A DNA stretch of 64,000 bases, taken from assembly GCF_042847215.1 (NCBI RefSeq), contig NZ_AP031500.1, positions 2,108,001 through 2,172,000 of the forward strand, read 5' to 3'. This DNA is from Gilvimarinus japonicus. Its GTDB lineage: Bacteria; Pseudomonadota; Gammaproteobacteria; Pseudomonadales; Cellvibrionaceae. Shown here piece by piece: positions 63,446 to 64,000 of the stretch (position 1 is the stretch's first letter; the number at the start of each line of letters is the position of its first letter). The position numbers were made by a program, and so were the translations under genes. The notes under the pieces were generated by a model that had not been told where the DNA came from, searched no databases, and saw only the letters and a list, made by a program, of their open reading frames with translations.

Positions 63446-64000
63446 TGACCACTACCCTTGCCCTGCAAAAAGTCACTCAGTGCCGCACTCAGTCGGAGTA
63501 CATTATTGTGATGTGAAAACTGATGTAAAGTCCCGGCGTCATCCTCGATCGCCGCTACCGGTCGAACCCCACGATTACTGTTACACAGCATTACTTCTTC
63601 TGCGCTATAGACCGCATCCAAACTCAATGGCGCCACGTTTACACGAACACCGCAGCGCGGGGCTAACTCGTCCAGCACGAGCTGGCGCATGACACCGGCA
63701 ACGCCGGACTCATCCAATACCGGAGTGTGCCAACAGCCTTTACGATAAATAAACACATTGTGCGAAGTCGCCTCAATCACATTGGCGCGGTCGTCCAACA
63801 TTAGGCCCTCATCAAACGTGTTGTCTTGCCACTCAGCCCGGGCCAGCACGTTCTCTAACCGGTTGAGATGTTTATGACCGGCCAACACACGATTGCGCCC
63901 CAGACGCATACGACAAACCTTAAGCCGAGCAGGCGTCGGCCGTGCCGTTAACAGTTCGAGATTGTCGGGTTGCACCATCAACACGATTGTCGGCGCGACT
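63442..64000 (-). CDS. pabC: 4-amino-4-deoxychorismate lyase (partial, N-terminus cut)
   Basis: The visible part, about 186 residues, is the C-terminal portion of a class IV PLP-dependent enzyme that makes 4-aminobenzoate from aminodeoxychorismate. The PLP-binding lysine region GHKHLNRLENVLARAEW is present, with VIEATSHNVFIYRKG and AGVMRQLVLDELA as in PabC. The frame stays open to the window edge at 64000, so the N-terminal third is missing. It overlaps mltG by four bases. It completes the pathway begun by pabB at 3278-4666. Confidence 0.92.
   Translation of the reverse strand, partial: VAPTIVLMVQPDNLELLTARPTPARLKVCRMRLGRNRVLAGHKHLNRLENVLARAEWQDNTFDEGLMLDDRANVIEATSHNVFIYRKGCWHTPVLDESGVAGVMRQLVLDELAPRCGVRVNVAPLSLDAVYSAEEVMLCNSNRGVRPVAAIEDDAGTLHQFSHHNNVLRLSAALSDFLQGKGSGQ

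Overview
The window is chromosomal core DNA of a marine-type gammaproteobacterium. Gene content and order match the conserved Pseudomonas/Cellvibrionales blocks: trfA-like order tig-clpP-clpX-lon-hupB-ppiD, the yejABEF-mltD-gloB-yafS-rnhA-dnaQ block, fimL-nudC, ffh with its ccsA-like and CNNM neighbours, and glnS/cysS. A Cellvibrionales-like host is my best guess (inference from memory of synteny and the large TonB receptor, not from a search). I see no phage, insertion sequence, CRISPR array, integron or rRNA operon.

Layout. 1-4.7 kb: the tail of an unknown gene, a giant protein resembling the eukaryotic phosphorylase kinase alpha/beta regulatory subunit (GH15 fold), and pabB. 4.7-6.4 kb: an LpxO-like lipid A hydroxylase, a small lipoprotein and apt. 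6.6-9.9 kb: an RNA-remodelling group (RhlE-like and DbpA DEAD-box helicases and a cold shock protein). 10-16.6 kb: an EamA exporter, a large HD-GYP sensor protein and a TonB-dependent receptor. 16.9-20.7 kb: thrH, an APS-reductase cysH with a thioredoxin-like partner, msrA and an AcuI-type reductase. 20.8-28.3 kb: sohB, a membrane protein, nudC, fimL, dnaQ, rnhA, yafS-like and gloB. 28.4-35.6 kb: mltD and the yej peptide importer, whose yejE carries one in-frame TAA. 35.9-37.6 kb: a CheC-like protein paired with a PAS-GGDEF diguanylate cyclase. 37.7-46.5 kb: ppiD, hupB, lon, clpX, clpP, tig and tRNA-Leu(UAG), a protein quality-control region with a probable sigma-32 promoter before lon. 46.7-54.4 kb: a phosphomannose-isomerase-like protein, fadA-fadB, an XRE-cupin regulator, NAD-malic enzyme and a META lipoprotein. 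54.6-64 kb: ffh, a CcsA/YpjD-like protein, a CNNM/CorC-like protein, rhodanese, cysS, glnS, mltG and the C-terminal part of pabC (cut by the window end).

The most unusual points are the nonsense codon in an otherwise full-length yejE, the bacterial phosphorylase-kinase-like protein, the HD-GYP protein with a solute-binding domain apparently inserted into its Cache sensor and a long insert in its catalytic domain, the CheC-like/diguanylate cyclase pair, the cysH/thioredoxin-like pair, and several RNA hairpins (csp 3' region, lon stop codon, tRNA-Leu/tig junction). Promoters, terminators and start corrections given here are read by eye. Family assignments rest on recognised motifs without database searches.
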